In this document: in pieces, positions 14,968 to 17,165 of the stretch
Numbering within the stretch: the stretch's first letter is position 1
Layout: every line of letters starts with the position of its first letter
Source: Firmicutes bacterium UBA4996
Lineage (GTDB): Bacteria; Bacillota; Limnochordia; Darwinibacteriales; Darwinibacteriaceae
Assembly (NCBI GenBank): GCA_002396805.1
Contig: DGYW01000064.1
Coordinates: forward strand, 26,476 to 43,640
Reading direction: 5' to 3'
DNA length: 17,165 bases
The notes under the pieces: model-generated
The model's input: the letters and a program-made list of their open reading frames with translations, nothing else
Told to the model about the DNA's origin: nothing
Databases searched by the model: none
Translations under genes and position numbers: made by a program

Positions 14968-15783
14968 TTGCTTAGTCCTAATAAAACCTTGAAAGTTCTC
15001 GCGATCGGAAATAGTTTTAGTCAGGATGCATTAGAACACCTTTATCACATTGCCAAATCCGCAGGTTTTGAGCAGATCGTCCTTGCGAACCTTTATATTG
15101 GAGGATGTAGTCTAGAAACTCATTGGAATAACGCGAAGCATAATATCTTTGCTTATAGTTATGATAAAAACGTGGATGGCACTTGGAGAAGCCAAGAAAA
15201 CCAGACAATACTCCACGGTTTGCAGGATGAAGTTTGGGATATCATTACTCTTCAGCAGGTGAGTGGTTTAAGCGGAATAGCCTCCTCTTATCAGCAAGAA
15301 CAGAGGCTGTCTCACCTAATTGGCTATGTTAGACAACACACCACCAACCCCCATCTCAAGCTAGCTTGGCATATGACTTGGGCTTATCAGCAGGGTTGCA
15401 CCAAAGAATCCTTTGCCAATTATGGTAATGATCAAAACGCTATGTATGAAGCAATTGTTCAAGCTACTCAACGTGAGATTGCTGCGAATCGGGCCTTTAG
15501 TCTTTTGATTCCTACTGGAACAGCCATTCAAAATGCTCGGACAAGCTGTCTGGGAGATAATCTAACTAGAGATGGGTACCATCTCAGTCTCAATACAGGA
15601 AGGTACATAGCTGGTCTGACTTGGTTTCGAGCCTTAACCGGTCAATCCATTGAACAAATCACGTACGTTCCCAGTGCAGCGGACATTCCTGTTGAATCCC
15701 TGTCTATCATCAAAGAGGCGGTCAATTGGGCCATACAAGAGCCATTTGTCATAACTAAACTGGGAGAAAGGGAGATACGGTGA
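14968..15783 (+). CDS. DUF4886 / SGNH-hydrolase-type protein
   Basis: About 271 residues of the SGNH-hydrolase type, probably acting on an ester or acetyl group. Block I is GNSFS with the candidate nucleophile Ser16, a glycine follows in IGGCSLETHW, LQQVSG resembles the later block, and Asp202 and His205 in RDGYHLS form the expected DxxH pair. This matches DUF4886 as I know it. No signal peptide is seen, so it is probably cytoplasmic. The substrate is unknown; sugar deacetylation would suit a xylan-using organism but is only a guess. TTG at 14968 is chosen for its seven-base spacing from GGAGGT; TTG at 14965 is nearly as good, and TTG at 14953 overlaps the site. Its TGA stop overlaps the next start by four bases, which suggests translational coupling. 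Confidence 0.75.
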   Translation: MLSPNKTLKVLAIGNSFSQDALEHLYHIAKSAGFEQIVLANLYIGGCSLETHWNNAKHNIFAYSYDKNVDGTWRSQENQTILHGLQDEVWDIITLQQVSGLSGIASSYQQEQRLSHLIGYVRQHTTNPHLKLAWHMTWAYQQGCTKESFANYGNDQNAMYEAIVQATQREIAANRAFSLLIPTGTAIQNARTSCLGDNLTRDGYHLSLNTGRYIAGLTWFRALTGQSIEQITYVPSAADIPVESLSIIKEAVNWAIQEPFVITKLGEREIR

Positions 15784-16409
15784 GACAGATTGGTAATGTC
15801 GTTTTCGATTTGGGCAAAGTACTACTTAACTTTGAACCCCAGGAATATTTAGCAACACTGTTCAACGATGAACATCTAGTTGGTCAACTTTACAAGGTCG
15901 TTTTTGGTAGTCCTGAGTGGTTCATGTTGGATCGGGGTGTAATCACTCAAGAACAAGCTGTTGAGCGTTTGAGCAACCAATGTCCTGATTTAGCAAACGA
16001 AATTCAACTAGTCTTCGCTGAATGGTTTTCCATTCTTACGCCCATCCATTCAACAGTCGAAGTCCTACGCCAGCTAAAGCGCGATGGCTATAAACTTTAT
16101 GTGATCTCTAATTTTCATGAAGCTGCGTTTAGCTACGTATACCGTAAGTACGATTGGTTTTCTCTGTTTGACGGACTTGTGATTTCCTACCAGATTAAAG
16201 CACTAAAACCAGAACCAAGTATCTATAGAGCCTTACTTGAGAAGTACGACTTAGTTCCTGAACAGTCAGTCTTTGTTGATGATTCATTAGCCAACATAGA
16301 AGGTGCTCGTCAACTGGGTATGGCAGGCGTTCACTACCAGACAGCTGAAGAATTTAGACAGGAGCTAGAATTGATATTAAGGAGTGATTTCGGTGACGAC
16401 GATTCGTAG
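15780..16409 (+). CDS. HAD-superfamily hydrolase (YihX-like phosphatase)
   Basis: A 209-residue cytoplasmic phosphatase-type protein. Motif I is VFDLGKVLLNF with nucleophile Asp10. As in YihX, a sugar-1-phosphate phosphatase of this type, the second Asp of DxD is a glycine. Ser110-Asn111 in VISNFHEAAF is motif II, Lys143 in LKPEPSIY motif III and Asp167-Asp168 in VFVDDSLANIEGAR motif IV. All are intact, but the missing second Asp makes strong phosphatase activity uncertain. The GTG start overlaps the stop of the previous gene (GTGA) and has GGGAG-type purines before it. It overlaps the following alkaline phosphatase by 17 bases. Confidence 0.88.
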   Translation: MRQIGNVVFDLGKVLLNFEPQEYLATLFNDEHLVGQLYKVVFGSPEWFMLDRGVITQEQAVERLSNQCPDLANEIQLVFAEWFSILTPIHSTVEVLRQLKRDGYKLYVISNFHEAAFSYVYRKYDWFSLFDGLVISYQIKALKPEPSIYRALLEKYDLVPEQSVFVDDSLANIEGARQLGMAGVHYQTAEEFRQELELILRSDFGDDDS

Positions 16410-17165
16410 GCGAGTTTCAGTCTCCTTCTCTTTTTTTGTAGTGGCGGTGATCCTTTTCACCCTACCAGTTCTGGCGGAGCAATCTGTAAAAAGTGTGATA
16501 ATGATGATTGGAGATGGTATGGGTATCAACCACATCACGGCGGCTAGAATCAGCCTCGGAGATGGGGCATATTCGCAGCTTAACCTAGACACCATGCCTT
16601 ATACAGGTTTCTCCATTAATTTTTCCAACAACGATTTGGTTACCGACTCTGCGGCAGCTGCTACTGCTCTAGCCACAGGGTTTCGAACCGATAACAAAAG
16701 ACTTGCAACTCTACCAGGCGGTACCCCTGTAAAAAGCATTATGCTTGTGGCGAAAGAGCGAGGTTTAAGCACCGGTGTGGTGGCCACCGTGAAAATAACT
16801 GATGCTACTCCTGCAGGCTTTTTGGTGCAAGCGGACTCGAGGTCCTTCGAGAAAACTATTGCCGAAGATATCTTAAAAACCCAAACCGATGTATTATTAG
16901 GTGGCGGCCTTGATGTTTTTGGTGCAAACCCCTTTACTAAAGAACCACGAACCCGTTCTCTAATTAACCAAGCAATACAGGATGGGTACACTTATGTCTT
17001 TGATCGGGATGGACTTCTGAATTTAGAGGTTACGCCTGGTTTGAAGGTGCTGGGGTTATTTATGGGTGGAGATATGAGCTTTGAGATCACTCGTTTTAAT
17101 ATTGAACCTACTATCTCTGAAATGACAGAACGGGCCTTGGAAATCGTAGGTCAAAATCCCCAAGG
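16393..17165 (+). CDS. Alkaline phosphatase (PhoA family), N-terminal part
   Basis: Secreted phosphomonoesterase, cut by the right edge after 257 codons. A signal peptide with a cleavage site after VLA (about residue 28) is followed by MIGDGMG with metal ligand Asp41, the phosphoserine motif TDSAAAATALATG with nucleophile Ser86, KITDATPAGF with the Asp found in E. coli PhoA (where many bacterial relatives have His), and DSRS carrying an Arg in the position of the phosphate-binding Arg. It would release phosphate outside the membrane. The GTG at 16393 has AAGGAG eight bases upstream and overlaps the end of the HAD gene. The C-terminal metal ligands lie beyond the window. A PHO-type control site is not visible, as the gene seems to be read from an upstream promoter. 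Confidence 0.9.
   Translation, partial: MTTIRRRVSVSFSFFVVAVILFTLPVLAEQSVKSVIMMIGDGMGINHITAARISLGDGAYSQLNLDTMPYTGFSINFSNNDLVTDSAAAATALATGFRTDNKRLATLPGGTPVKSIMLVAKERGLSTGVVATVKITDATPAGFLVQADSRSFEKTIAEDILKTQTDVLLGGGLDVFGANPFTKEPRTRSLINQAIQDGYTYVFDRDGLLNLEVTPGLKVLGLFMGGDMSFEITRFNIEPTISEMTERALEIVGQNPQ

Noticed and set aside
1..17165. CRISPR, prophage, transposon, toxin-antitoxin or defence system
   Set aside because: No spaced repeats, terminal repeats, transposase or integrase or defence proteins were seen; the genes are metabolic and housekeeping.

Overview
The window looks like a stretch of chromosome from a low-to-moderate GC, Gram-positive-type bacterium (Bacillota or a near relative). The grounds are strong GGAGG-type ribosome binding sites before most genes, about half the starts being GTG or TTG, tight operons, A-rich/U-rich intrinsic terminators and a secreted-protein style without clear outer-membrane features. 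The exact taxon cannot be read from the sequence. I see no phage, transposon, CRISPR, tRNA or rRNA.

Layout. (1) 1-960: the C-terminal part of an M24-type (creatinase/prolidase fold) protein, interrupted by one in-frame TGA. (2) 1054-9091: a complete D-xylose uptake and catabolism operon: xylF (binding protein), xylG (double ATPase), xylH (permease), a LacI-family regulator, xylA (isomerase) and xylB (kinase). (3) 9113-10854: a strong hairpin just before kdgK-kdgA (2-keto-3-deoxygluconate kinase and KDPG aldolase). (4) 10932-11687, minus strand: an ExoA/Xth exonuclease III-type DNA repair nuclease, whose terminator lies over the end of kdgA. (5) 11885-12733: a secreted DUF4097-type beta-repeat protein with seven TSNG-like repeats. 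(6) 12832-14367: a membrane Cache-GGDEF diguanylate cyclase with its own TATAAT promoter element. (7) 14428 to the right edge: nitroreductase, a DUF4886/SGNH-type hydrolase, a HAD phosphatase and a PhoA-type alkaline phosphatase (cut by the window edge), the last three overlapping or nearly so.

How the genes work together. XylFGH would bring in D-xylose at the cost of ATP, XylA would make D-xylulose and XylB D-xylulose 5-phosphate for the pentose phosphate pathway. The LacI-type protein between xylH and xylA is the probable sensor. KdgK and KdgA would convert 2-keto-3-deoxygluconate to pyruvate and glyceraldehyde 3-phosphate, the usual end of hexuronate breakdown. Next to xylose genes this suggests growth on glucuronoxylan-type hemicellulose (inference).

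I did not find a convincing new biological system. The points most worth a second look are a possible terminator/antiterminator switch between xylB and kdgK, the in-frame TGA in the M24 gene, two abutting palindromes upstream of the LacI-type gene (one with an 11-base copy inside xylB), and the run of mini-cistrons before xylF. No gene-free stretch exceeds 300 bases; the largest is 11688-11884.
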